Below, one piece after another: positions 1-8,040 of a stretch of DNA of 64,000 nucleotides. The notes beneath the pieces are model-generated. The model saw only the letters and a list, made by a program, of their open reading frames with translations, had not been told where the DNA came from and ran no database searches. Position numbers and translations under genes: made by a program. The stretch covers positions 62,001-126,000 of the forward strand of contig NZ_JAEACP010000002.1 in the NCBI RefSeq assembly GCF_015999335.1. Reading direction: 5' to 3'. Source of the DNA: Tabrizicola soli (GTDB lineage: Bacteria > Pseudomonadota > Alphaproteobacteria > Rhodobacterales > Rhodobacteraceae). How positions within the stretch are numbered: position 1 is the first letter of the stretch; the number at the start of each line of letters is the position of its first letter.

Positions 1-684
1 CGACTGGCCGAAATTCATGATGTCGGCATAGGGGCCGGCCTCGGTCAGCAGGGTGACGGTCGGTGGCACCACCGGCAGGCGCAGGAAGGCGACCTCGGGC
101 TTCATGCCGGCGAAAAGCTCATGCAGGATCGAGGCCGCATCGCGCCCGCGCTCCAGCATGTCGACATGCGGGTTGGTCTGATAGGCAACGATGGCATCCG
201 CACTGGAGACCATCCGTTCCGAGACGTTGCCGTGCAGGTCCAGCGTCGCCACCACCGGCACCTCCGGCCCGACGATCGCCCGCACCGCCGCGAAGATCTC
301 GCCGTCGGGATCGGTGCTGGCCGTGGTGATCATCGCCCCGTGGTTCGAGATGTAGACCGCATCCAGCGGCAGTGCGGCCGTCAGCCGGTCGCGGATCTCC
401 CGCATCGCGGTTTCGAAGAAGGCGTGGTCCAGCGGCCCGCCCGCCTCGACCAGGCCGACGAGGATCGGCACCGGGATCCAGTCGTCGCGGCTGTCCATCT
501 CGGCGCGGAAGCCCCGGATCTCGGTCGGCAGCTTGGGATCCGGGCCGTAGAGGTCCTCGAGGATCTCGTCCCCGGCAAGATAGACCCGCTTGAGATAGTC
601 CTCTTCGGTGACGACGGGAGCGAAGCGGTTGCTCTCGAGCATCAGGCCAAGGATCGCAACGCGGCGGGGGGCGTTCGTGGGCAT
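1..684 (-). CDS. MlrC-like M81 family metallopeptidase (3' part lost at window edge)
   Basis: An open frame runs from an ATG at 684 to base 1 without a stop, so only the first 228 residues are visible. The translation has hallmarks of the M81/MlrC family (DUF1485), named after the enzyme acting on linearised microcystin. These are an N-terminal strand followed by LESNRF, an SNHGAM segment near residue 115, TLDLHGN near 145 and AYQTNPHVD near 170, which supply the His/Asp metal ligands of the family. The gene diverges from an aldehyde dehydrogenase across a 200-bp promoter region carrying candidate LysR sites. In Rhodobacterales such proteins often sit in amino-acid catabolic clusters, and the true substrate is unknown. 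Family call is solid; activity is not known. Confidence 0.82.
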   Translation of the reverse strand, partial: MPTNAPRRVAILGLMLESNRFAPVVTEEDYLKRVYLAGDEILEDLYGPDPKLPTEIRGFRAEMDSRDDWIPVPILVGLVEAGGPLDHAFFETAMREIRDRLTAALPLDAVYISNHGAMITTASTDPDGEIFAAVRAIVGPEVPVVATLDLHGNVSERMVSSADAIVAYQTNPHVDMLERGRDAASILHELFAGMKPEVAFLRLPVVPPTVTLLTEAGPYADIMNFGQS

Positions 685-741
685 TCCTGTATTCCCGGTC
701 CAGGTGTCTGACCCGACGATAGGCCGCGCCAGCGTCGGGCC

Positions 742-809
742 GCCAATGCAAGGTCGGTCTAGCCCGATGCGCCTGCGGCATGGTCGCCGGGGACATGCGT
801 TTCCCGCAT
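742..809. promoter_or_regulatory. Candidate LysR operator cluster in divergent mlrC/aldehyde dehydrogenase promoter
   Basis: Two copies of ATGC-N7-GCAT lie at 767-781 and 795-809, 28 bp apart, and each fits the T-N11-A rule of LysR-type boxes. The first is preceded by GCCAATGCAAG (742-752) at a 14-bp gap. The same arrangement recurs at 5539-5578 beside the local LysR gene. Binding by that LysR is inferred. Confidence 0.6.
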
Positions 810-884
810 GGCGGTATCGGCATTCGGCATTCGCCACGCCTTGCACCCGTGAATACCTTGCGCCAGACGGCGAAGGTGGAGCAG

Positions 885-2330
885 ATGACAGAGACGGTGC
901 GGCCCTACTGGCAGAACTACATCGACGGCGCCTGGGCCGATGGCGGCGATGGGACGCGGATCACCGTGACCGACCCCGCGCTGGACGAGCCCATCGCCGA
1001 GGTCGCGCGCGGGACCGCCGCCGACATCGACCGCGCCGTGGCCGCCGCAAGGCGCTGCTTCGACAGCCGCGCGTTGCGCGACCTGCGCCCGCATCGCCGG
1101 GGCGACCTGATGCTCGAGGTCTCGCGCCACCTGGGCGACCTGGCCGACGAGATCGCGCTGGTCGAATGCCGCGACAACGGCAAGACGCTGGCGGCTGGCC
1201 GGGCCGAGGTGGCGCTGACCCGGCGCTACCTGCAGTATTACGCGGGACTTGCCGACAAGCTGGAGGGCCGCCAGATCCCGCTTGGCGCGGATTACCTGGA
1301 CTATACGCTGCACGAACCCTACGGCGTTTCCGCCCAGATCGTGCCCTGGAACGGTCCCTTGCCGGTGGGCGCGCGCTCGGTCGCCTGCGCCATCGTCACC
1401 GGCAATACCGTCGTGCTGAAATCGCCCGAGGATTCGCCGCTCAGCCTGTTCCTGCTGGCCGAAGCCTGCCACCGCGCGGGCGTCCCGGCGGGTGCGGTGA
1501 ACATCGTCTGCGGCTATGGCTATGAGGCCGGGGCGGCGCTGGTTTCCCACCCGGACATCGACCACATCGTCTTCACCGGCTCGGTCGAGACCGGGAAAAG
1601 CGTGCTGCGCGCCGCGGCCGAACGGGTCATCCCCTGCGTGATGGAGCTTGGCGGCAAGTCCGGCGCCATCGTCTATCCCGATGCCGACCTTGAACGGACC
1701 GCCGCCTCGGCCACGCGGGGCATCTTCCACCACTCCGGGCAGATCTGCTCGGCCGGGTCGCGGCTGATCGTGCATCGCTCGGTGCATGACGAGTTGGTCG
1801 GGCGCATCAAGGCGCTGGCCGAACAGCGCAGCGTCGGGCCGGGAGTCGAAGGCTGCGACATGGGCCCGCTGATCAACGCCCGCCAGCTGGACCGGGTCGA
1901 GGCGCTGTGCCGCGCCGGCATCGAGGAGGGTGCGACCCTGGTGATGGGCGGCGCGCGCGTGGCGCAGCGCAGGGGGCATTTCATGGCCCCCACGATCTTC
2001 ACCGGCGTCCGCCCCGACATGCGCATCGCGCAAAAAGAATTCTTCGGCCCGGTCCTGGTCGTCCTGCCCTTCGACACGCCGGAGGAGGCGCTTTCCATCG
2101 CCAACGGCACCGATTACGGTCTGGCCGCCGGGGTCTATACCCGCGACCTGCGCCTGGCGCACTGGACGGCCGAACGGCTGGTCGCCGGGCAGGTCTATGT
2201 CAACGAATGGTGGGCCGGCGGGGTGGAAACGCCGTTCGGCGGCATGAAACGCTCGGGTTACGGGCGCGAGAAGGGGCAAGAGGCGCTGCTCGGCTATGTC
2301 CAGACCAAGAACGTCGGCATCCGCTTCTGA
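885..2330 (+). CDS. NAD(P)-dependent aldehyde dehydrogenase
   Basis: Encodes a 481-residue aldehyde dehydrogenase of usual length. The general-base Glu is at about 254 (in MELGGKSG), the catalytic Cys at about 288 (in GQICSAGS), with FTGSVETGK before them and a C-terminal PFGGMKRSGYGRE segment. The frame is open upstream to 780, but the ATG at 885 is preferred because GGTGGAG sits just before it and the family fold begins there. The amidohydrolase follows after 14 bp, so the two are probably co-transcribed. In context it may oxidise an aldehyde released by the neighbouring D-threonine-aldolase-like enzymes. Family is certain; substrate is inferred. Confidence 0.9.
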   Translation: MTETVRPYWQNYIDGAWADGGDGTRITVTDPALDEPIAEVARGTAADIDRAVAAARRCFDSRALRDLRPHRRGDLMLEVSRHLGDLADEIALVECRDNGKTLAAGRAEVALTRRYLQYYAGLADKLEGRQIPLGADYLDYTLHEPYGVSAQIVPWNGPLPVGARSVACAIVTGNTVVLKSPEDSPLSLFLLAEACHRAGVPAGAVNIVCGYGYEAGAALVSHPDIDHIVFTGSVETGKSVLRAAAERVIPCVMELGGKSGAIVYPDADLERTAASATRGIFHHSGQICSAGSRLIVHRSVHDELVGRIKALAEQRSVGPGVEGCDMGPLINARQLDRVEALCRAGIEEGATLVMGGARVAQRRGHFMAPTIFTGVRPDMRIAQKEFFGPVLVVLPFDTPEEALSIANGTDYGLAAGVYTRDLRLAHWTAERLVAGQVYVNEWWAGGVETPFGGMKRSGYGREKGQEALLGYVQTKNVGIRF

Positions 2331-2344
2331 ACGGGAGACCAGAA

Positions 2345-3487
2345 TTGCATGACCTGATCCTGAAGGGCGGCCGGGTGATCGACCCGGAACAGGGCCTCGA
2401 TGCCGTGCTGGACGTGGCCTTCGCGGATGGCAAGGTTGCGGCGCTTGGCCCCGATCTGGGGCAGGACGCGCGCGAGGTGCGCAATGTCGCGGGCCGCATC
2501 GTCACCCCGGGGCTGATCGACATGCATTCCCATGTCTACTGGGGCGGCACCTCGCTGGGCGTCGATGCCGAGACCATCGCGAAACGCAGCGGCACCACCA
2601 CCTTCGTCGACGCGGGCAGCGCCGGGGCGGGCAATTTCGCGGGCCTGCGCAAGTTCATCGTCGAACCCGCCGCGCCGCGCATCCTCGCCTATCTCAACAT
2701 CTCCTTCCCCGGCATCTTCGCCTTCTCGAAGAACGTGATGATGGGCGAATGCGAGGACCTGCGGCTTCTGGACAGCCGTGAGTGCCTGGCGCTGGCCGAG
2801 AAGAACCTGGACCTGATCGTCGGGATCAAGGCCCGCGTCGGCGCGCGGGCGGGGGGCAGCTCGGGCCTCGCGCCGCTGCACCTGGCGATCGAGGTGGCCG
2901 AGGAGCTGGACCTGCCGGTCATGGCGCATATCGACTTCCCGCCGCCCGGCCGGAAAGAGGTGCTGGATGCGCTGCGCCCCGGCGACGTGCTGACCCATTG
3001 CTTCCGCCCCTTCCCCAACGCCCCCGTCACCAAGGGCAGCCGCATAAGACAGGACATCCTTGACGCCCATGCCCGGGGGATCATCTTCGACATCGGCCAC
3101 GGCTTCGGCGGTTTTGCCTTCAAATCCGCCCGCCCGATGCTGGCCGAGGGGATCCTGCCCGACGTGATCTCGTCCGACGTCCATGTCCTGTGCTGCGACG
3201 GGCCCGCCTATAACGTGCTGGCGGTCATGTCGAAGTTCATGGCGCTTGGCATGTCCTTGACCGAGGTGATCCGCGCCACCACCCAGAACCCCGCCCACGC
3301 CCTGCGCCGACCCGAGCTTGGATCGCTGACACCCGGCACGCCGGGGGATGCGACGGTCCTTGAACTGGCCGGGGGCCGGTTCGAGCATGTCGATGTCTCG
3401 GGCGAGGTGATCGTGGCCGAGACCGGCCTCGTCAGCCGCGGCATGGTGCTGCGCGGCCAATGGTGGGCCGAAGGCGGCGAGGGCTGA
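2345..3487 (+). CDS. Amidohydrolase/deacetylase-family metallohydrolase (TTG start)
   Basis: A 380-residue amidohydrolase-superfamily enzyme resembling the EF_0837/AHA_3915-type deacetylases and D-aminoacylases. Visible metal-site residues are His61 and His63 (MHSHVYW), probable carboxylated Lys162 (GIKARVG), His195, His218 and Asp278 (SSDVH). The frame is open far upstream inside the aldehyde dehydrogenase. The start is placed at TTG 2345 because GGGAGA lies about 8 bp before it and the first beta strand (LILKGGRVIDP) begins immediately; no ATG or GTG fits. A likely role is removal of an N-acyl group, or opening of a cyclic amide, from an unusual amino acid for the lyases encoded opposite. 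It converges with the SDR at 3506. Confidence 0.8.
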   Translation: MHDLILKGGRVIDPEQGLDAVLDVAFADGKVAALGPDLGQDAREVRNVAGRIVTPGLIDMHSHVYWGGTSLGVDAETIAKRSGTTTFVDAGSAGAGNFAGLRKFIVEPAAPRILAYLNISFPGIFAFSKNVMMGECEDLRLLDSRECLALAEKNLDLIVGIKARVGARAGGSSGLAPLHLAIEVAEELDLPVMAHIDFPPPGRKEVLDALRPGDVLTHCFRPFPNAPVTKGSRIRQDILDAHARGIIFDIGHGFGGFAFKSARPMLAEGILPDVISSDVHVLCCDGPAYNVLAVMSKFMALGMSLTEVIRATTQNPAHALRRPELGSLTPGTPGDATVLELAGGRFEHVDVSGEVIVAETGLVSRGMVLRGQWWAEGGEG

Positions 3488-3505
3488 GGCCCCCCCCGCC
3501 GTCCG

Positions 3506-4288
3506 TCACAGGCAGGTATAGCCGCCGTCGATCACCAGTCCCGCGCCGGTCATGTAGCGTGCGGCATCGCTGGCGAGATAGACCGCGAGCGGGCCCAGAT
3601 CCTCGGGCTCGCCCAGCTTGCCCATCGGGATGGTCTGGACATAGGCCTCGATGATCGCGGGGTTCTTCTCGGCCCAGATCCGGTTCGGCTCGGTCGCGAA
3701 GATGCCGGGGCAGATCGCGTTGACGGTGATGCCGTGCCTGGCCCAATCCACCGCCAGCGAGCGGGTCAGCATCAGGACGCCCGCCTTCGCGGCCTCGTAA
3801 TGGCGGCCCTGGATGTTGCGCCCGGCCACCATCGCGTTGATCGAGGCGAGATTGATGATCCGCCCGCCCTGCCCCCGCCGTATCATCGCGCCGCCCATGT
3901 GCTTGCAGCAGAGGAAGGTCGAGGTCAGGTTCAGGTCGAGAAGCCGATGCCACTGGTCGAGCGGCATCTCCTCCAGTCCGAGATTCACCCGCCGCCCGCC
4001 GATGTTGTTGACGAGGATGTCGAAGCAGCCCGCTTCCTCTACCGCGCGGGCGCAGGCGGCCTCGCAGGTGGCGGGATCGGCCATGTCGGCCACGATCACC
4101 GTCGCCTTCCGGCCCAGGGCGCGGATGTCGCCGGCCGTCCGCTGCAGGCTTTCGGCGCTGCGGGCGGCCAGGGTGATGTCGGCCCCGGCCTCGGCCAGCG
4201 CCAGCGCGATCTCGCGCCCGAGGCCCCGGCTGCCGCCGGTGATGAACACGGTCTTTCCGTCAAGACGGAGGCGGTCGAAGACGCCCAT
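3506..4288 (-). CDS. Short-chain dehydrogenase/reductase (SDR)
   Basis: A 260-residue classical SDR: nucleotide-binding TGGSRGLG at 17-24, NNIGG near 94-98, and catalytic Ser149, Tyr164 and Lys168. The ATG at 4288 is preferred over 4321 because a GGGAG lies just upstream and the fold starts with RLDGKTVFITGG. It is the last gene of a six-gene minus-strand run and follows the PLP enzyme by 29 bp. It could reduce or oxidise a hydroxyl or keto group of a side-chain fragment. Family certain, substrate unknown. Confidence 0.88.
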   Translation of the reverse strand: MGVFDRLRLDGKTVFITGGSRGLGREIALALAEAGADITLAARSAESLQRTAGDIRALGRKATVIVADMADPATCEAACARAVEEAGCFDILVNNIGGRRVNLGLEEMPLDQWHRLLDLNLTSTFLCCKHMGGAMIRRGQGGRIINLASINAMVAGRNIQGRHYEAAKAGVLMLTRSLAVDWARHGITVNAICPGIFATEPNRIWAEKNPAIIEAYVQTIPMGKLGEPEDLGPLAVYLASDAARYMTGAGLVIDGGYTCL

Positions 4289-4317
4289 CCTTGCGCTCCC
4301 TTTGGATTGAAGTGGTG

Positions 4318-5463
4318 TCACCAGCCGTTGACGCGGGGCCAGAAGTCCGCGACGCGCCGCGGATCGTCCATGTCCAGCACGCGGTAGCCGTCATACATCG
4401 CCGCCGTCATGCAGACATGGTTCGGCAGCACCCGCACCCGCGCGCCCACCGGCAGATCGTCGAAGGGGAACAGGCCGTCGCTGACCAGCATGCCGTGTTC
4501 CTGATAGACATGGCCCACCCGTACCCGCCCGATCCGGCGCGCGCAGGTCTCGTCCATGATCATGCCGAAGCCCACATCCTCGGCCAGGCCCGGCGCGCCG
4601 GTGCTGCGGTCCTTGGACAGCGCGAGCCCGCCTGCGTCGATCAGCGCCGCGTTCAGGTCGGGCCGATGCCCGATCACCGTGGCGAGGACCGATACGGCGA
4701 TATCCTCCAACCCGTGCGATGCGATCTCGTGCTGGAAGACGTCGCCGAACATGTAGACGCCGCAGCGCATCTCGGTCAGGCCGTCGAAATTCTGCCCATG
4801 CACCGCCGTCGGGGTCGAGCCGACGCTGACGACCGCACAGGGCAGCCCCGCCGCGCGCAGCTGGTCCGCGGCGGTCACGGCGACCAGGCGCTCCTCCTCG
4901 GCCACCCGGTACAGATCCTCCAGGCTCCGGCAGTGATAGGAGTTCCCGGCATGGGTCAGCACCCCGGCCAGCCGGGTTCCCGGCAGGTCGTGCAGCGCGC
5001 GGCCGAGGTCCACCACCCCGGCGCTGCCCGCGATCAGACCCCCGCGCCGTTCGCCCGAGTCGAGTTCGATCAGCAGGTCGACCATCACCCCTTCCGCCAC
5101 CGCGGCGCGGCTGATCGCCTCGGCCATGGCGGAGCTGTCGGTGATCCCAGTCAGTTGTGCTCCGCGCCGGATCAGGCGCGCGATGCGGGACAGCTTCTCG
5201 GGCACCAGGCCCACGGCATAGATGATGTCGTCGATGCCGTGGTCGGCGAAATACTCCGCCTCCTTCAGGGTCGAGACGGTGATGCCGCCGAAGTTCCCGG
5301 CCAGCGCGATCCGGGCCACGTCGATGGATTTCGCCGTCTTCATATGCGGGCGCAGCTTGACCCCGGTCCCGGCGTAGCGGCCCGTCATCCGGGCGGCGTT
5401 CCGCTCCAGCCGGCCACCGTCAAGGATCAGGCAGGGGGTTTCCAGGCTGGCAAGGGTGGTCAT
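4318..5463 (-). CDS. D-threonine aldolase / D-serine dehydratase-like PLP enzyme, copy 1
   Basis: A 381-residue fold-type III PLP enzyme with an alanine-racemase-like N-terminal barrel and a D-serine-dehydratase-like C-terminal domain. Lys42 in RPHMKT is the expected Schiff-base lysine. His349 and Cys351 in PNHVC match the metal-binding His-X-Cys pair of D-serine dehydratase and D-threonine aldolase. Expected chemistry is metal-assisted cleavage or dehydration of a beta-hydroxy-D-amino acid. It lies downstream of the LysR gene across a 114-bp gap holding the candidate LysR box, so it probably has its own regulated promoter. A second paralogue lies at 6963-8027. Aldolase and dehydratase activity cannot be separated by eye. 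Confidence 0.85.
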   Translation of the reverse strand: MTTLASLETPCLILDGGRLERNAARMTGRYAGTGVKLRPHMKTAKSIDVARIALAGNFGGITVSTLKEAEYFADHGIDDIIYAVGLVPEKLSRIARLIRRGAQLTGITDSSAMAEAISRAAVAEGVMVDLLIELDSGERRGGLIAGSAGVVDLGRALHDLPGTRLAGVLTHAGNSYHCRSLEDLYRVAEEERLVAVTAADQLRAAGLPCAVVSVGSTPTAVHGQNFDGLTEMRCGVYMFGDVFQHEIASHGLEDIAVSVLATVIGHRPDLNAALIDAGGLALSKDRSTGAPGLAEDVGFGMIMDETCARRIGRVRVGHVYQEHGMLVSDGLFPFDDLPVGARVRVLPNHVCMTAAMYDGYRVLDMDDPRRVADFWPRVNGW

Positions 5464-5538
5464 GGCAGGCTCCGGGCAAGGTCTGGCCCGGCAGACGGCG
5501 GGCGGTCCCGGTCAGTTAACCCCGGCGCAGCGACGCTG

Positions 5539-5578
5539 GCCAATGCAAGCTGCGGCACCCGTCATGCCTTTGGCGCAT
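5539..5578. promoter_or_regulatory. Candidate LysR box upstream of D-threonine aldolase-like gene
   Basis: GCCAATGCAAG at 5539-5549, a 14-bp gap, then ATGC-N7-GCAT at 5564-5578. Order, spacing and half-sites match the element at 742-781. It overlaps the stop codon of the LysR gene and precedes the PLP enzyme by about 76 bp. Regulator assignment is inferred from position. Confidence 0.55.
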
Positions 5579-6495
5579 CAGCCCCAGCCGCAATCCTCTT
5601 CGCCCGGCAGAAGGGCCCAGAGCTCCTCGGCCATGTCGGGCAAGGGATCGCGCGAGCGGATCATCCGCACCTCGACCGGAATGTCCCAGCGCTTGTCCCC
5701 GGCCCGCACCAGGGTTCCTTCGGCGAACTCGCGCGTGAGGTGGCTTTCCGGCAGCCAGGCCGTGCCGCGCCCTTCCGAACTCATCGCCTTCAGCACCGCT
5801 GCCATGTGCGAGACAAAGACCCGGTTCAGGTGCAGGGGTTCCTCCCAGATGGCGATCATGTGCTCGACCACCTTGCCGATGGCCGAGGTCTCGGCATAGG
5901 CAAGGTAATGCACCGGCTCCTCCTCGGTGCCGGGCAGCTGGTCGACCGGATGGCCCTCGGTATCGGGCAGCGTCACCGGCACCAGCCGGTCGCGCATCAC
6001 GATCTTCGAGGTGAAGTGCTCGGGCGGCAGCTGCATCGGGATCACGGGATGGGTGTAGCTGATCAGGAACTGGCACTCGCCCCGTTGCAGCATGTGGATG
6101 CATTCGTTGAACTGGCTGGTGTCGAGCCTCGTGTTGAACGTGTGGCTGCGCAGCTCCAGCGCGCGCAGCCAGCCGGGGAAGAAGTTCAGCGACAGGCTGT
6201 GCGTCGCGGCAAAGCGGATGGTCTGCGAGCTGACGTCGCCGATCCGCCGCGCCTCCTCGCGCCCCTGATAGAGGCGCCGCAGCACGTCCTCGGCCACCGG
6301 GCGGAAGCGTTCGCCCGAGAGGGTCAGGGTGATCGGCTGCGTCGTGCGGTTGAACAGCTGCGCACCGACCCATTCCTCCAAGCTCTTTATACGGCGGCTG
6401 AAGGCGGGCTGCGTGGTATAGCGCGCCTGGGCGGATCGCGAGAAGTTCCGGGTATCGACGAGGCTCAGGAAGTCTTCAAGCCAGCGGCTTTCCAT
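5578..6495 (-). CDS. LysR-family transcriptional regulator
   Basis: A 305-residue LysR-type regulator of normal length. The N-terminal winged helix-turn-helix (residues 4-62) shows NFSRSAQARYTTQPAFSRRI and the typical LFNRTTQPITLT wing. An effector-binding domain follows from about 90. It sits inside the run it probably controls, between ridA and a D-threonine-aldolase-like gene. ATGC-N7-GCAT motifs at 767, 795 and 5564 are its likely sites. The coinducer could be the D-amino acid substrate, but nothing in the sequence shows this. Confidence 0.9.
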   Translation of the reverse strand: MESRWLEDFLSLVDTRNFSRSAQARYTTQPAFSRRIKSLEEWVGAQLFNRTTQPITLTLSGERFRPVAEDVLRRLYQGREEARRIGDVSSQTIRFAATHSLSLNFFPGWLRALELRSHTFNTRLDTSQFNECIHMLQRGECQFLISYTHPVIPMQLPPEHFTSKIVMRDRLVPVTLPDTEGHPVDQLPGTEEEPVHYLAYAETSAIGKVVEHMIAIWEEPLHLNRVFVSHMAAVLKAMSSEGRGTAWLPESHLTREFAEGTLVRAGDKRWDIPVEVRMIRSRDPLPDMAEELWALLPGEEDCGWG

Positions 6496-6550
6496 TCCGT
6501 CAACTCCATGCTGTCGCGGCGCGCACTAGATCAAGCACCTGGCCGCAAGT

Positions 6551-6946
6551 CTACCGCGGCTTGCGGTCGGCACGGAATGCGACACAGTCGATCTCGATCT
6601 TGCAGTCCACCATCATCCGCGACTGCACGGTCGAGCGCGCGGGCGGGTTCGCCCCGAAATACTCGGTGAACACGCCGTTGAAACTCCAGAAGTCGCGGGG
6701 ATCGTCCAGCCAGACCCCGACGCGAACCACATCCTCGACGCCATAGCCCGCCTCGTGCAGGATCGCGATCATGTTCTCGATCGCGCGACGGGACTGGGCG
6801 ATGACGCCGCCCTGCACGATTTCGCCGCCTTCCATTGCGACCTGGCCCGAGACATGCAGCCAGCCGTCCGCCTCGACCGCCCGGGCGAAGGGCAAGGGCT
6901 GCTTGCCGGCGCCAGAGGAACCCGATCCGTAACGCGTCAGTGTCAT
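6551..6946 (-). CDS. RidA family enamine/imine deaminase
   Basis: A 131-residue RidA/YjgF/UK114 protein. Arg104 (PARSTV) and Glu118 (KIEIDCVA) correspond to the carboxylate-binding Arg and catalytic Glu of active RidA deaminases. Family members hydrolyse reactive 2-aminoacrylate-type intermediates formed by PLP dehydratases, which suits its place between two D-serine-dehydratase-like genes. It begins 16 bp after the upstream gene, so it is co-transcribed. The local substrate is inferred. Confidence 0.88.
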   Translation of the reverse strand: MTLTRYGSGSSGAGKQPLPFARAVEADGWLHVSGQVAMEGGEIVQGGVIAQSRRAIENMIAILHEAGYGVEDVVRVGVWLDDPRDFWSFNGVFTEYFGANPPARSTVQSRMMVDCKIEIDCVAFRADRKPR

Positions 6947-6962
6947 GCGCTTTCTCCCCCGT

Positions 6963-8027
6963 TCAGGTCACGCGCCCGCGCGCATCGACTGGCACTTGCT
7001 CCAGGCTCCCGTCCGCGCCCTCGATCCAGATCCGGTCGAACAGGTTCGAAACCACGCAGACATGGTTCGGCACGATCCTGAGACGCTGGCCGATCTGCAA
7101 GGGGCGCGCGGGATCAACGGCCAGAACGCCGTGCTCCTCGCTCAGCCCGGTGATCTGGATTTCCGGGTGGCCCATTACATGGCCATGGCCGGTCAGGCCC
7201 AGCAGATCGGAACTCAGCACCTTGGAGCCCGCGTCGATCACCGCCCGGTCTGGCGTGGGCATGCTGACCACTGTCGCGAGGACCTGCCCCGCGCAATCCT
7301 CCCAGCCGCAGGTGCCGCGCTTCACCAGCGAGCGGTCGTTGTAGATGTAGGTTCCTGCGCGATATTCGGTCAGGATATCGGCGGCTTCCGAGGCCCACAT
7401 GTCCGGGGTACCGCCCGAGGTGACGGTCGGGCAGTCCAGCCCGTTCTCGCGCAGCAGACCCCGCGCCGCCCGCAGAAAGCCGGCGGCCTCGCGCGCGCCG
7501 CCGGCGGCGGGATAGGTCATCAGCCCGCCGAAACGCAGGCCGGGCGATGCCGCGATGCCCCGGGCCAGGGCCAGCGCCTCCTCGGGGGTCTGCACCCCGC
7601 AGCGCCGCCCGCCGGTGTCGCATTCGACCAGCACGTCCAGCGGGCGCGGCGCGTCGGCGAAGGCTGCGGACAGCCCGGTTACTACCGCTTGGCCGTCGGC
7701 GGTGACGGCCAGACGGGTCAGCCGGTCCGACAGGGCGCGCAGCCGCGCCAGCTTGGCCGAGCCGAGGATGTTGTAGGTGATCAGGATGTCGTCGAGTCCG
7801 CCCTCCGCCATCACCTCGGCCTCGCCGATCTTCTGGCAGGTGATCCCCTTCGCCCCCGCCGCGACCTGGGCCTTGGCGAAGCGGATCAGCTTGTGGGTCT
7901 TGATATGCGGCCGCAGCCGCAGGCCGACCCGGTCGCAATGGTCCTGCAGCGCGCGGATGTTGCGCCGGGCTATGGTCTCGCTGACGACGAAGGCCGGGGT
8001 TTCGATGCTGTCAATCGTGTCGGGCAT
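6963..8027 (-). CDS. D-threonine aldolase / D-serine dehydratase-like PLP enzyme, copy 2
   Basis: A 354-residue paralogue of the gene at 4318-5463, with clear sequence divergence. Lys43 in RPHIKTHK is the PLP lysine, and His322/Cys324 in PNHVC form the C-terminal metal pair. RPHIKTHK is closer to the canonical DSD1/D-threonine-aldolase motif than the RPHMKTAK of copy 1. It is preceded by an SDR (13-bp gap) and followed by ridA (16-bp gap). Two copies suggest two substrates, or an aldolase and a dehydratase working in one pathway. Confidence 0.87.
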   Translation of the reverse strand: MPDTIDSIETPAFVVSETIARRNIRALQDHCDRVGLRLRPHIKTHKLIRFAKAQVAAGAKGITCQKIGEAEVMAEGGLDDILITYNILGSAKLARLRALSDRLTRLAVTADGQAVVTGLSAAFADAPRPLDVLVECDTGGRRCGVQTPEEALALARGIAASPGLRFGGLMTYPAAGGAREAAGFLRAARGLLRENGLDCPTVTSGGTPDMWASEAADILTEYRAGTYIYNDRSLVKRGTCGWEDCAGQVLATVVSMPTPDRAVIDAGSKVLSSDLLGLTGHGHVMGHPEIQITGLSEEHGVLAVDPARPLQIGQRLRIVPNHVCVVSNLFDRIWIEGADGSLEQVPVDARGRVT

Positions 8028-8040
8028 GGGTTCCCCCGGT

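Noticed and set aside
1907-2344. Upstream extension of the amidohydrolase inside the aldehyde dehydrogenase, or a gene fusion
   Set aside because: The extension is out of frame with the dehydrogenase and has arginine-rich shadow composition. A TTG with a good ribosome site marks the true start.
4291-6669. A 792-codon plus-strand frame over the PLP enzyme and LysR genes
   Set aside because: Antisense to genes with intact motifs, with low-complexity His/Arg/Gly composition and no ribosome site.
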